Position numbers and translations under genes: made by a program. The notes beneath the pieces are model-generated. The model was not told the origin of the DNA, searched no databases, and saw nothing but the letters and a program-made list of their open reading frames with translations. A DNA stretch of 64,000 bases from Pseudoscleropodium purum (lineage: Eukaryota > Streptophyta > Bryopsida > Hypnales > Brachytheciaceae): assembly GCA_963969395.1 (NCBI GenBank), contig OZ017802.1, positions 18,879,410 to 18,943,409 on the forward strand, written 5' to 3'. Position 1 is the first letter of the stretch. Each line of letters starts with the position of its first letter. Of the stretch, positions 48,409 to 61,613 are shown one piece after another.

Positions 48409-50067
48409 AGAAGGTATTAAGTCCCTCTTTCCTTCAGTCCTTGGTCTTTTCATGGCAAATTTTCACGGGAGTTGAATAGATCTTTGTCTACCCGCTACAG
48501 TCTGAGTGCTTGCATTAGTCCACTTGTGGACGTATTAAGTATTGAAATACCATCGCCTAGGGCTGTAGTCGAGTGCCGCTAACTGAACTTATGATTTCTG
48601 AGCGCTGTTGTGCAGACCAGCAAGGAGGGAGACTGATTCCTTGTACTTGAAAACGATATGCTGGATTGCAACCTCTGCTGGATTGCAAAGACATTGCTTA
48701 TTGGCCCTAGTTTTCATCACCTGATGTGCTCGAAGCTGATAACCATGATTTGTGGCTGCCATTTACTCTTGAGTAAGTGTCAACACAATGTTGACCAAGC
48801 TCGTGCCACTGGTGGAGTGCGCTTTTGCTGACCATGTCTTCTATTCTCCCCTCATCTGGGCAGGAACAGACACGGGATCGCTGAAAAACATGTGCGGTTT
48901 AGGTGCTAGAGATGTATGAGTAAGTTGTGGCAATGCTGCCAGTGACTCCAGGCAACGTAACCTAGAATTTCTAGGCACTGCGGATGGTGTGTGAACCATT
49001 ACCGAGTCTGAACTGGGTCTAAATAAACTGCCACTCATAAAATACACGGAGGTTTTATCCCCGATAATGCTATTGTATGTAAAATCTGGGAGTTTATTAC
49101 ATGATGCTTTCTGTAATTTCTTGCTCCTCTTCTCAAGGTTTCCAGATTCTCAAGGTGCTCTTAACCCCTTTGACGTTCAAGTTTTGGACAATGAACAGGG
49201 ACTTTTTTTTTACCACGGAACAACTAATTCATCCAAACCAATGTTTGACTTCATTTTTTTAAACACTTTCTGCTATGGATATCAGTGGGACTAAATCAGG
49301 CCTGACATCAAATCTGTCAATTCCAGAAATTTGTGTGTGTCGCTGATTTCTCTGCATGTATTACATGTTGTTGCGTTTGTTTAATCTGGTGCCAAGTGTA
49401 TGGGCAATAGTCCTACAAAAAGCCTTCAACTTACGGAGCACATTTGGTGATTCTTTGCAACTTCCTCCCATGCATCGGTATTTTCAATCATCCGTATTGG
49501 AATATAGAGAGCACTTTTATGTTCCTTCTACAGTGTGGAATACATTGATATTGGTGGAACTTGTTTTCCTACTTTCACACACACTAATGTCTTTAAATAT
49601 TGTTTTTGTCCACCAGATTGTATATATAAACCTACCTTTATATGGGCGTTCTTAATGTATTTAGATTTCTACAAGAACAACTTGGAAATCAATGAAAAGT
49701 TTTGTGTCTTTTGATCATTGACCCAATCAACTTCAAATTGCTATAAACAATTTCTAATTTTTTTTAAATTAAAAGAAATTGATTTGTAAAGTGGATAATA
49801 AAGTAGACTGCTTGTACTTCATTTCATTAGGTAACTTCAAAAACAAAAAAAATCATCTTCAATCCTAAAATGAAGTCTAAAGTAAAGGAAAAAAATAATT
49901 CAAGTCAAATGAAAAAAACAAAAGGGATTAGTATTATGGGATGGAGGGAGTATTTGTCAACAATCTTGAAGTAAGAATACTATTGGTATGAATACCATTG
50001 CAATGTAATGGCACCAAAAAACTTTTATTAACATGTAAAGCTTTATTGACAAGTTGTAGGGAAGTTA
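48409..50067 (+). other. 3' UTR of PEPC and downstream spacer
   Basis: Mixed-composition sequence continues to about 49300, consistent with a long 3' UTR. A donor-like GTATTA at 48415 and an acceptor-like TTGTGCAG ending near 48615 could bound a 3' UTR intron. Beyond 49650 the DNA is AT-rich with no gene. Confidence 0.4.
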
Positions 50068-50817
50068 TTCACCTTTAAAGCCTGAAGGCCTTTTTTTCAT
50101 CAAAAAACACTCAAAATTTCTATTTCTATTGCAAAAAGTTTTATTTTTATTTTTTGCACTTTTAGTTGTATGACTAGATCATAAGTAGCTTCGAATCTTT
50201 TTAGTTCAAAATTTTTGTGTTGTGAATTTTGAATTAAATGCTTTTTTATGTTGAAGAATTGAATTGAAGTCTAAGAAAAATTCAAAAAAACACATCTTAT
50301 TTGTTAAATTGAAATAGATTGAAGAAAAAATTAAATCATTAATAGCTCTTACAATAGATGGAATTAAAACACACTATTCATAATCCCAATAATAAGATTG
50401 TTCTAGCAAACACACTAAATTGTGGAAATTGAGTTAATAAATGAATTTAATACGTTATTTTCTCAAGAAATTTTTTTAATTGCCCACAAAACAAGAAGCT
50501 CCATAACTTTCACATTACTAATCTAAATGGAATGAACCAAAGCTTTCCATGTAGAAAAAAAATACAACCTATGGAAAACAAAGTTTTAAGATTTTTATTT
50601 CTAGTTTTTGTAGGATTTTTTTCTACCCCATGACCTAAAATTTGGACTTATGACGGCACAATGTTTGCTCCTGAGAACTAATTGAAAAAATATATATTTT
50701 CCAAAAGCTAATGTGTTTTTCTATCTTCAAAAAAAAGTGCACTAAAAATTGAGATTATAGAAACGTACATGAGCCTTGATGACTCCCTCAAGGGGACATT
50801 GGGATTTTAGGAGTTAA
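50068..50817 (-). mobile_element. TTAA-930 element, reverse copy, degraded to 750 bp
   Basis: The left end TTCACCTTTAAAGCCTGAAG, continuing GCC, matches TTAACCCCTAAAGGACCAAG plus GCC with several changes. The right end is GGGATTTTAGGAGTTAA. Internal blocks match the 50839 copy on the opposite strand. Internal deletions account for the shorter length. Confidence 0.6.
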
Positions 50818-50838
50818 GGTTTAGTAAGAATAAATGAA

Positions 50839-51769
50839 TTAACCCCTAAAGAACCATTGTCCCTTTGAGGAACAAATGGGATTTCGGGCAGGAACCTACG
50901 GGCTGAAATTTTTCCCTGATTTTTTTAAACTTTTTTTGGAGATAGAAAAATTGATTAGCTTTTTGGAAATAGAATTATATTTTCAATCAGTGCCTAGGAA
51001 CAAAAGTTATGCCCAAATAAACTCAAAACAAGGGATGGGGGGCAACAAAAGGAACCTTCTAAAATTTTAATTTTAATTTTTAAAATTTTTTTCTTCATAG
51101 ATCATATTCTTTTACACATGGAAAACTTTGATTCATTCCATTTGGATTTGTAATAAGAAAGTTGTGGATAATCTTGTTTTTTAGGCAATTAAAGCATCTT
51201 CTTGAAAAAATAACTTATAGGATGCATTTCTGAATGCAATTTTTACAATTTTTCAAGAAAAAAAAGTTCTACATGGTTTATTTTTTTTGCTTGAAAAATT
51301 CACCATCGGAATTAGTGCATTTCAATTTCATTTTAGAGATATTCATAATTTAGATTTTCCTTCTGTTTTGTGCCTACATCTACTTAACAATTTCTTAAAG
51401 GATAAAAATTAAGTTTTTTTGGAAATTTTTTTCTTCCCTAGACTCTCAACTTAATTCTACATTATAAATATTTGAAGCTCAAAAATTTGTAGTGAAAAAA
51501 TTTTAAGTTAAAAATGTTCAAAGTCAAAAAATCTTGTCCCACAATGTGCTCAAAAATTTGTTTTTTTTCACTTTAAGCCCAGAAATCATGCAATCTGTGC
51601 GGTTAAAAATTCTGAAATTTTTTCCACACATTTTTGTACTAATTGAGTGTAATATCCTATGATTAGATGTGGAAAAAAATAATGAAAATTGTTTAAAACG
51701 TTTTGCTATAGAAATGGTAGTTCTGAGTGTTTTTTGGCAGAAAAAAGGCCTTGGTCTTTTAGAGGTTAA
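50839..51769 (+). mobile_element. TTAA-930 element, intact ends, 931 bp
   Basis: Begins TTAACCCCTAAAGAACCATT and ends, read on the minus strand, TTAACCTCTAAAAGACCAAG. Shared landmarks: a GGGACA motif near the left end, GAAATTTTT blocks, AAAATTGATTAGCTT, a CAAAAGTTATGCCC word, TCATTCCATTTGGAT, and CATGCAATCTGTG near the right end. No frame longer than about 90 codons and none conserved between copies, so it is non-autonomous. Confidence 0.8.
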
Positions 51770-51892
51770 AAACAGTGTAGATGAAAAAGTGACACTCTGC
51801 ACTTAATAGAATAGATTTTCATTAGTCTTCACACCTTGCAATGCAACCAAGATATTAAAAAAATGTACCCAACAATTATTATAAGTTTTGAA

Positions 51893-52873
51893 TTAACCCC
51901 TCACCGCCCAAGGGGACCAAAAGTGTCCTCACATAGTTTCAAGTCAAATTCAAAGTGTTGTAACTTTTGCATCCGATGTCCAAATTCAATAAAACTTGTT
52001 GGAAAATTTGTGCTCTCTCTTCTATTTTGTGTGTTACTGTGGTAAGATTTATAGATTGATTCTAGATGAACTGATTAATTTGAAGCCAATCAAAGTTCAC
52101 AAGTTCAATTTGAGTCCACCAAATTGCATTTGATGGCTGAAACTTTGGGGGATTGTATCTCCTCCATCCAATGTTTCTTTCAATAATATTTTTTTGTTTA
52201 TATTTTCCTTTAAATCTAGTTATTGTGGTAAATTTTTTATGTCAATCCAAGTTTCTTTATAGGTTTGGGAGCAATTCAAAATTCAAAATCTCGATATTTT
52301 TGGATTTTAGTGAATTTTGGTAGCTTCTTTCTTCTCTATACAATGTTTGTTTTCAATAAAAAAATTTGGAAAAGTTGTGCATACTAGTCTAGTTTGTGTG
52401 GCTAAAATTTCATATCAATCCAAAAAGTTATGAGTGATTGAGAAGCATTTTAGTAGAAGAAGGTTCAACCTCATATGTGTTTTCTACAACTTTTCTTACC
52501 TATTTTTTGACATTTGCAAGCCATTTTGCAAACATATTGAGTCAATTTATTGATATTTTTTTTCAATGTGTGTATGTTGGTTTTGAATCACTTTATAGTT
52601 TTAAGTTTTTTCATTTGAGTAAGTTTAGAAATCGAATTTCAACTCGAATTGTGTATTTTGAAAAATTTTAGCATCCTTTTTCAACACTAAAATATTATAT
52701 TCTTACAATCTATGTGGTCAAATGATTTTAAATTTGACACTCATCATTAACAACATGTATAGTACAAGATTGTACGATTGAGATTTCTATAGCTTAGTGA
52801 CATTTAGATATATATCACTTCAAAAGCACTGATGTTTTGGAACCTAAAACGGCCTTGGGTGATGAGGGTTTAA
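51893..52873 (+). mobile_element. TTAA-type element of a second subfamily, 981 bp
   Basis: The left end is TTAACCCCTCACCGCCCAAG. The right end, on the minus strand, is TTAAACCCTCATCACCCAAG, with 3 differences in 21 bp. The interior differs from the 930-bp family, but size, TTAA boundary and C-rich terminus are alike. A single similar end occurs near 36147. No coding capacity. Confidence 0.7.
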
Positions 52874-54945
52874 TAGTGTGGAGGTGGAGTTCAAGAGAAA
52901 TTTCATTTGAAGCACATCCCAAAATACTTCAAATAGTCACAATACATTTGGAATTTAAACTTTGGATGACTAAAATAGGTCCAATTGAAAAAGATACAAA
53001 TTATATAAATGTTGGCAAATCATCTCTACAAATAAAAAAATCATGCAATTGGCACGAGAATAGTGTTGAGTGATTTGATTGATTTTGCTTAAAAAAATTT
53101 CTATGAAAATTTCTAGCAAGCCCAATTGAGATTAAAATTTTGAAAACCTCATAACTCTTGCAGTTCTACAATTCTATTCACAATTGCATGAAACAAAGCT
53201 TTACATATAGATCGTGATATAAAAAATTTGAAACAAAAATCCAAAAACCTAAATTAAGCCATTAGTGGACTTATAGTAGAGTGTATCCCTCTTTGATTCT
53301 CTTACTCATTAAGTTTAAATTCCCATAATTGTTACATATTTCAATTAACCAAATTGATTAGAATTTGCAATTCCAATCAATTGCTTTGGCCTTTGGGGGT
53401 GGAGTGGGGTGAAAAAAAGTAAAGACTACTAAAATGGAAGTAAATACTTTGGCTAGGTTTGGAGATTGAGATATTTACTTTCAAAGTCCATTTAGATAGA
53501 ACACCAAAAATTGGTAGAAATTTAGCAAATAATTCCTAATGTTCTTTGACTATTTTTTGCAAGTATCAAAAATTGTCATTTTTTACTACATTGAGTACAA
53601 TTGAAAAATAAAAAAAATTTGTTGACTTTCAATTGTATAAATTTGTACTTTGCTACCATACATGCTTGGGGAATGTAGTCTATGAAAAAAATAAGGATAC
53701 ACATGTGAACATCCACTAATTTATAGGAGGGTATTAATTTTTGTCTACTATTTTTTTGGCACTTTATGATTATGAAATTTTCTAATTTGAGTCATTATAA
53801 AGAGGGCATACATGAATTTTAATTTCCAAATGGCATGAATATATCATATACTATCTTACTATAAAAAAAATTTCATTGCAATTTTTTTTGCCCCATTTTT
53901 TTTTCCAACCCCGTTGAAATTCCACGACAAATGGAAGGCTCGGAATAGGAACTACCAACTTTCAAAATTAAATGACAGCCACCTAAAGCCAACTAATGTC
54001 TATTATAGAAATGTGTAAAATCTAAAGTTTTTTTGAACACTTTGAATATGCTACTCACAAGGCAACGACATTTAATACTTTTGACCAAAATAATAAATAA
54101 AAAGGGGGTATCCTAGGTCTGATTTTTTTTCTAATTGAACCTATTTTTCTATACCCTATAGTAGTTTGAAAACATGTCATGGCATTTTTGTACCCTATAG
54201 TATATAAAAAATTATTATTATTTTTATCTCAAATGTTTTTTAGGCATCCTATCATTTGTTTGCATATGGTTTTCTACTACTAATACTCACTACCCCCCTC
54301 CGAGTACACATGAGGATCTGATTTTGCAAAAATGTGATGAAATTGAATTTTTATGTTAGATTTTTAGAAGTTCATGTCACCTCACACTATTTTTAAGATG
54401 ACATGTGACACTTTTTTTTTACCAAAATGGCTCAATTTATGCCAACATTCACCTTCATGTAGTACACTATATATGTATGAGTGTGGAAAATATTTTAGAC
54501 TATTTGATTGCATAGATTGCAAGATTAGATTGTTGAAATTAGAAGAAAAGAAATTTTAGATCGTGCTCAAATATGGGGTTATTATAGTTTGACTCAAATT
54601 TGTTGAAAAAGAAACACTATCTAACTTTGAAAATTTACACCATTGCATAACTAAGTAGTTATATTAGTTACTTGAATACCAATTTCCAAAGATTGTACCT
54701 TGTATATCTAAAATCATCTTGCACTTAGAGGATGTTCACAAAATTTGAGATTGACAATTTTCAATTTCTTGAAAAATTTATTAAAAAAATTAGTTTCTTC
54801 TTTCATTTAGAATTTCTAACTACTATAGAATTAGATTTTATTTTTTATTAGTAGATTGGTTTCATCCTTCATTTAGAATTACCTACTGCTACAAAATTTT
54901 TTTTTATAGATGAATGTGAATTTGCAAGCCAATTTTTGTTATAGA

Positions 54946-55000
<55 letters not shown>

Positions 55001-55159
55001 CTCCATTTAGATTTAGATTTTTTTTTTCATATGTTTTCAACCCATTTTCCAAATTCCTACATATTGACTACAAGTCTGAAATGCACAAGTTGTAGGACAT
55101 ACAAGTTCCTTTTCTTTTATAACAAAATCTAACAAACAAAACTTCATATTGCTATAATA
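52874..55159. other. AT-rich intergenic DNA with an (AAT)n tract at 54948-54997
   Basis: No gene seen. The (AAT)n microsatellite is 50 bases long and uninterrupted. Confidence 0.6.
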
Positions 55160-56089
55160 TTAACCCCCAGAGGATCATTGTCCCTTCGGGGGACAAAAGG
55201 GATTTTTGGGTAGGTACCTACAGGCTAAAATTTTTTCCTGATTTTTAAAATTTTTTTTTGAAGATAGAAAAATTGATTATCTTTGTGGGAATATAATTTC
55301 TTTTCAATAGGTGCTCAGGATCAAAAGTTATACTCTAATAAGCTCAAAACAAGGGACCAAGGGCAACAAAAAATATTTCGAAAATTTAAACTTTTAACTT
55401 TTAAACTTTTTTTTTCCTCATATATTATATTTTTGTATACTTGTAAAGCTTTAGTTCATTCTATTTGGATTTTTTATGAGAAAGTTATGGACAATCTTGT
55501 TTTTTGGACAATTAGAGCATCTTCTTGAAAAAATAACTTGTAAGATTCATTTTTGAATGAAATGTTTACAATTTAAAAAAAAGAAATTTCCAAGTGGTCT
55601 ATCTTGCTTGCTAAAACAATCTCACCATTGGAATTAGTGCATTTTAATTCCATTTCAAAGATATTAATAATTTAGATTATCCTTCTATCTTGTACCTACT
55701 TCTATTTAGCAATTTTTAAAAGAATAAAAATTATGTTTTTTTAGCATTTTAAATATTTTTCCTAGAGTCTCAACTCAATTTTATACCATGAAGATTTGAA
55801 GCTCAAAACTTTGTAGTGCAAAAAATTAAAATCAAACATGTTCAAAGTCCAAAAATCTAATCCCGCAATGTGTTGAAAAATTTGTTTTTTCCACTTTAAA
55901 CATAGATATCATGCAATCTATGTAGTCAAGTATTTTGAAATTTTTTCAACACATTTTTATAATAGTAAAGTGTAAGATCCTATAGTTAGATGTGAAAAAA
56001 AATAATTTTAAAATTTTCTTACGAAATGGTAGTTTTGACTTTTGAGTGTTTTTTGGCAAAAGAAAAAGCCTTGGTCCTTTAGGGGTTAA
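55160..56089 (+). mobile_element. TTAA-930 element, 930 bp
   Basis: Begins TTAACCCCCAGAGGATCATT and ends, on the minus strand, TTAACCCCTAAAGGACCAAG. It is collinear along its length with the copy at 50839-51769. No open frame is conserved between the two. Confidence 0.8.
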
Positions 56090-56666
56090 CATATAAAATT
56101 ATGACCAATATATGCACCTATATTATTATTGTATCTTAGGAAGATAAATCATAGAAAATTTTTCTCATTAGGAAAACTAAAAAGTGCAAAATCTCAAGAA
56201 AACATGTATTTTGACATTTCAATTTGTGAAATATAGGAAAAGAAATTTGTAAACAAAATAAAAATTAGCCATTTGTAAAAACTCAATGGACATGGTTATT
56301 CATCAACCAAACCATCAAAATTTTATTATACATGTTTTGAAATGCAAGCAGAAAAAGGTTACTTTGTAGATTTTTATGCATCATAGAATAACTATTTTTA
56401 AAATTCCTCTAAACAAAATCTAATTGCTTGCAAGTCTACTAGAAGACTGGTCCTTTTAAGTTTCAGCTCCAAAGTTAATTTCTAGGGCTAGAACTAGTAT
56501 ACTCTTCCCACCTTAAATTGGCAAGTGTAATAGAATAATGGGAAATATTTTTATATGATAAAAAAATAAAAAGAATGAATTTTCTGTGGCCAAGATGTAC
56601 ATTAGTCATGAATACCTTATCTGTGAATCTTGAGTCTTTAAGAGTCATAATGCAAAAATGATGGCT

Positions 56667-57566
56667 TTAATCCCTACAAGATAAAAATTAATGACATTTT
56701 TTGGCAATATAGTGATTTTAAGTAGTTTATTATAGATAGAATTTTTATGTTTTTCCTTGAAACTTTCACACAACATGTGCTCAAAGAGTGACTTTAAGGC
56801 CTAATAATTTCCATAACTTTTCATTGTATGGCTAAAAAGTTATTGCATGATATGTAATTTTCAATGAATTGCGGGTAGTTAGGGCAACTCAATTCTTTTT
56901 TTAATTAATTTTTTCAAAAAAAATTTGAATTTTTTTTAGATTTATATATACATAAGAAGTTTTGAATCATTCCATTTTGATTCATGAGATAAAAATTATG
57001 AGAATTTTAGCTTGTGGGGTATTATGGAATCTCTATTTTAAGATAAAATTTTAAATCTTTTATTTAATTCAATTTATAATATTCTAAAAAAACAAAACAA
57101 AACATGGGTTGTAAACTTTTTATTACAATTACATTACAACCATTGGAATTCACATTTTTCAATTCTATAACCAAATTCTTATTTCATTCTACTAACTACT
57201 TGTTTCCTATGTGTTGTACAATTTTAAATAATATGCATTTTTACAAGCATGTAGAAAACTTTTCATGACAAATGAATCTAAAGAATCACTACTATTTTGG
57301 ACATATTTTCATACAAAAGTGACCTCATGTGCAATTGCTGATTTCTTTGGATGGCCAGCCAAAAGGATTTTTGACAAGTCAATTGCTAATATTGTGCAAT
57401 CTACATGCTAGAAATTTCTGAATTTTTTTCCACATTTTAAAAAACTGGTGTTCAATAAGATCCTACAATTATTTGTGTACGAAAATGTTTTTTAAAAAAA
57501 ATTTGATACTTTTATTAGAAATGGCACTTTTGTATCATTTTTGGTGAAAACATAGTCATGGGTTCA
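56667..57566 (-). mobile_element. TTAA-930 element, reverse copy, about 900 bp
   Basis: The left boundary is TTAATCCCTACAAGATAAAA, matching the right end of the 31524 copy in reverse. The right part carries the reverse complements of the GATTGCAAGATA-like and TAGGATCTTGTAG-like blocks and ends near CATAGTCATGGGTTCAA. Termini are worn. Confidence 0.6.
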
Positions 57567-58241
57567 AAAAATTCAACACTCTCAACAAAAAAAATAGTTC
57601 AAGTATTTCTAATCATTGCCCTATAGTTATAGTTTCATTATGAATTTATTAAGGTGTAGATGATTGAATAAAAGCCTTATAAGTTGAAAACTTGGTCAAT
57701 TTGTTTGTTTATCTTTTGGATTATTTTACTATTTTTTTGAAATACTATAATAATAAATAGTATAATTTTTTTCCCAATAATTTTTTTATTTTTTTAACTT
57801 TTAGAGTGTTTTTTTTAATCTTTGATTTGATATTTTGGGAATATATTAGAGGTTTGATTGTTTAATGAAATTTATCTTAATTTCAAATACTTTTTTTCCA
57901 AAAGCTCAAAGTACTCCTTGTATTCAACAAAACGCAACAAAATCAACTTACAATCACCATAGAAGGCAAGACCATAAAATTTCAAAAATCCCACATTTGG
58001 GAAACCTTGACTTTGTTATAATAATCCAGGTAAAAATCAGAAAACACAAATCAAATCAAAGACTTCTGTTTCCCAAAATCAATGTCCAAGAATCAATGTC
58101 CAATTCCCAAAACCTATCTCTTTCCATCTCCAATTCAGGTCTTAGATTCTAAAATTTGCAACCATCCGTGATCCATTTATTGCTCATTTGCCAAGCCCTC
58201 TAGCAGTGCCATGATCTCAGTTTAATTAGTCCTCCAGTTTG
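57567..58241. other. AT-rich spacer and 3' end of the Dof gene
   Basis: No element ends or gene identified; the part next to 58242 is probably the 3' UTR of the minus-strand Dof gene. Confidence 0.45.
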
Positions 58242-59969
58242 TTAGTCCATGTCAGGGAAGTCTCTCTCTTGAAACCATTTTGCAGCTTCCAACAAAGCAT
58301 TCCAAAGAGATGTATTGGAGCCTCCTCCCACTGACCCGCTTCCCCTGGACGCTCCATCGGAGGCCTGCAAAGTGCAAACAATTGAACCAAATTACCATAA
58401 GACCTAAATTTCAAATTGAATGTAGCCATGAGTGGAAATGCAGAAGTAATCATGTAATAAACACGGGGAAATGTTTCTCTTTGTTAACGCAAGGGAGATC
58501 TGAAACAATTTTCTGGAAGAAAGGGAATTGCAGAAAACTTTTAGACTTTATTACTTTAAGTTCAAATTAGCATCAACTTCTTGAAAGATTTGATGAGTTC
58601 ACAATTTCGACTCTCAGATTGAAAGAGTTAGTTCACATGCACATCCATTCTCTGACGGTGACGGTCAAGTTCTTGAATCTTCTTAGAGGCCTATCCCTGC
58701 AAGCCAAAAGTACATAGCTTACATGACTTGATGCGCCTTTTCAGTTTTAGGGTTATTTGAATACGATTCTGGAAGATTATTGAGATGCCACGTTAACCCT
58801 AATCCCTAAATCCAAACAGTAGAAAATATTCTAAAAGTATTGCACAATGAACTAACAAAGAGCCTGGTGAAGATGTTCAGGTTCCTAATTCACAAGAGCA
58901 CGATGGGATCAGCAATATAGAAACCTGGACTTTGACCTTGGAATTGATAGCAATTCAATACATCATACAAACAATGGTCAAAAGATAAACTCAAACGATC
59001 TGGATATTGACTCCATGTCTCAGATTCAATTGGGCTCGGACAGCAAACAGACGATGGTGACTTAACATCACAAATTCGTCATTAGGGGTTTTAAGTTCAT
59101 TAAGATTCAACATGTTCCTCAGGATTCCCAATCTCTGAAGTTCTGAGCACAGTAACTTCAGCAAGAATATCTTATAAGCACATATACTGTATGCACACCC
59201 ATTCCACGTCCCTTCTAAGTTATATATCAACAGGGTTCAACTCGTATATGTAGTTTGTGGAGAAACCAGGTTTAGGATTACTTACCGTTGGAGTCGGCGT
59301 GCTCACAGCAGAGGCTGAAGGCTGTGACGACTGCAACGTGGTATCTGTGGTATTTGATGTGGTATATGATGTGGTATCTGAGGTATCTGTTGCCACCGGA
59401 TTTCGCACTGCTTTCGTTCCCTGAAATTCCCCACATGAACCAGACACATAAGCAACCGATTTGAATTACATAATGAGCCTCAAGTGACAAGAATTTCGAG
59501 TGAGTCCTCTGCATGCACCGACAGTCTTCGATGATCGAGTATCGTAGATGACCAACAATGAAAGAGTCTGAATTGATCGACTTGGGAACTGACTTACCGC
59601 ATATGTCCCACGGATTCTTCCTCCTTCCGTCCAGTACAGTTTGCAATCAGAGCATTGGTACCGAGGCTGGTCTACTTTTTTGTTGTTGAGGAACTTGAAT
59701 TTCGTATTGACGGAACCGCAGAATGGGCAGCGGACGCCATCAGGGTGACGCTGCAGAAAAAAAGCAAATTAGTGAGGTAGGTTAGCAGATACATGGAGAG
59801 TTATGCAACGAGGAGACTACGAATTGATCGAACATGACTGACGGATTCTCTAATTAAACTAAACGCCTCGTCATCAACACCAACACAAAAAGATAACTGA
59901 TTGGCAGGGACAAACTCGGCAGTTCTCGGTGCTTTGCCCGGTGTTCCCGGCATTCGTCTCGACAGCCAT
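58242..59969 (-). CDS. Small divergent Dof-type zinc-finger transcription factor, 4 exons
   Basis: Exons on the complement: 59916-59969, 59598-59750, 59286-59420 and 58242-58364, all joined in phase 0 by GT-AG introns, giving 154 aa. Exon 2 holds a finger with exact C-X2-C-X21-C-X2-C spacing (Cys26, 29, 51, 54) and Dof hallmarks: CPFC, SVNTKFKFLNN, DQPRYQC and LYWTEG with Trp58. Dof proteins are plant-lineage nuclear factors that bind AAAG sites through this single finger. The domain departs from the usual form: the YYNNY segment is FLNNK, and the conserved basic segment after YWT (LRNVPVG, GGCRK) is replaced by RRIRGTYA and an intron. Exon 3 encodes a Thr/Ser/Pro-rich linker and exon 4 a Gly/Ser stretch then an amphipathic-acidic end (LWNALLEAAKWFQERDFPDM), a possible activation or partner motif. 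The first exon and the 921-bp last intron are less certain than the finger exon. Confidence 0.82.
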
Positions 59970-60500
59970 CTAGTTTCCTGCACTGCAAAAAGCAGAAGAG
60001 CCTTAGCGGCCTCGTGGTTACAAGAACCATGACGTACGTCTTATAACAGTCCGATTCATGAGATCGCATTTCCTTTTCTGGCAAAAGGAAGTGATCGATT
60101 GCCATCGAGGCAAATCACAGTCTCACCACGTACAAAGTTAAATGTGGAATTAAAAGCGCGCAATGCAACAAATAGAATGAATGAAGCATCTCTACCGAAA
60201 AAGAAAATACGCAAACCATATATCAAGTCATTTCAAGATCGAACACAACCAACATTGTGAAATTAAGCTGCAATTCAAGCCAAGCCTCGTTGGATCGGAG
60301 CTACTAACAGCAAGTTAGGTCGACAACTTACAAGCTTGAACGAGGTGCTTATAGTCACAGTCCCTTACACTTCAATTCCTCCCACGGTGCAGCTCGCCAG
60401 CAAGAAAAGATGACATTCAACGGAACTTGGAATGCAACTGACTAGTGTGGGTGTGGATCGCAAACGGAGAGAGAGGTAGAGAGTGATGAGCTTGAACCAG
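59970..60500 (-). promoter_or_regulatory. Probable 5' leader, leader intron and promoter of the Dof gene
   Basis: On the minus strand a strong donor (GTAAGTTG) begins at 60331, and acceptors TTTTTGCAG and TGCAG end at 59983 and 59978, just before the ATG at 59969. This suggests a noncoding first exon upstream of 60332 and a leader intron of about 350 bp. Confidence 0.45.
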
Positions 60501-61613
60501 ACACAAGTTGTGTATATTGCGGCAAGGACCAGTGCACTAGCCCGCCTCCATCAGGAACCATCCACCATCCGATCGATCTTCTGAGTCAGCGGTCAGGGAA
60601 GGTCAGATTGATTCAAGCCTGAACGTTATTATCACAGTTGTTGTCGAAAAGTGTTGGAGAGACTTCGGACATACTTTGGGGAATTTTTCGTTGTCGAAAA
60701 ATTGGGTTGTCGAAAAATTGGGTTGCAAAGGCAACATGCTGTTGTATCTTAATTTGGTTCTTGGCCGCCGGGGGTAGAAATGCTGAAGCTTTACTCTCTT
60801 TCAACGGCGAAATGTTTTCGAAATTAATACTTTACATTGCATGAGGGCTCCGGAATCTACATGGAATAGTTTTATGCCTGGTGTCTTATAAGCAATGAAA
60901 GATTTCCAAGGAACTTGATGTTGATTTAAGATAATAAGCGCAATGAGAAGTTGGTTGAAAAGTTTTCAATACAAGCCATAGAGTAGCAATAAAGTAAGTT
61001 AGATGCCTAAAGTATTAGGATTTTGAGAAGAATACATTAGAACTTTCAAAGGTTTGTAATTTTATAAATTTTAGTCTTATATAAATATGATAAGGGTCTT
61101 TGAATGAAAAACTTTTTTCAAACATTCCCATTTCTCTAGTTTTGTAAGTTATAAATTCATAATATATTTAGGTATTTTTTGATAATGAAAAGGGTGTGTA
61201 GAGATTCTTCAATATATTCCAAACAATCTTGGTTTTATCATATCATATGACATGATATTTTATAGTCTAAAATAGAAATTTAAGTTATATTTTGATTAAG
61301 ATTTATTTAAATTCACAAGTACAAAATGCCAAGACTAGAAATTGAAAGTCTATAAATACTTTTGAAGTTCATGGCCAATTGTTGATATTTGTGAAATTCA
61401 TGTTTTTCATTCTATAATATGGGGCTAAGTTTTTCATTTATTTCTGGTATATTTTTATCTTGAATCTATTTTAAATTTTACGTATTTTTTTCTAATAAAT
61501 AATATTAGAAATACTCTTCTATAGTTCTATTAAAATTTAATATTTTTTCAATTAAAGAATGCCAAAAATTTGAATGTTTATATTTTATTGGACTTTGCTT
61601 TTCTTAATCTTTT
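60501..61613. other. Upstream spacer with a 16-bp direct repeat
   Basis: 60501-60840 is mixed in composition, probably promoter. TTGTCGAAAAATTGGG is repeated exactly in tandem at 60691-60722, with a related TTGTCGAAAAG near 60640. From about 60900 the DNA is AT-rich with no gene. Confidence 0.5.
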
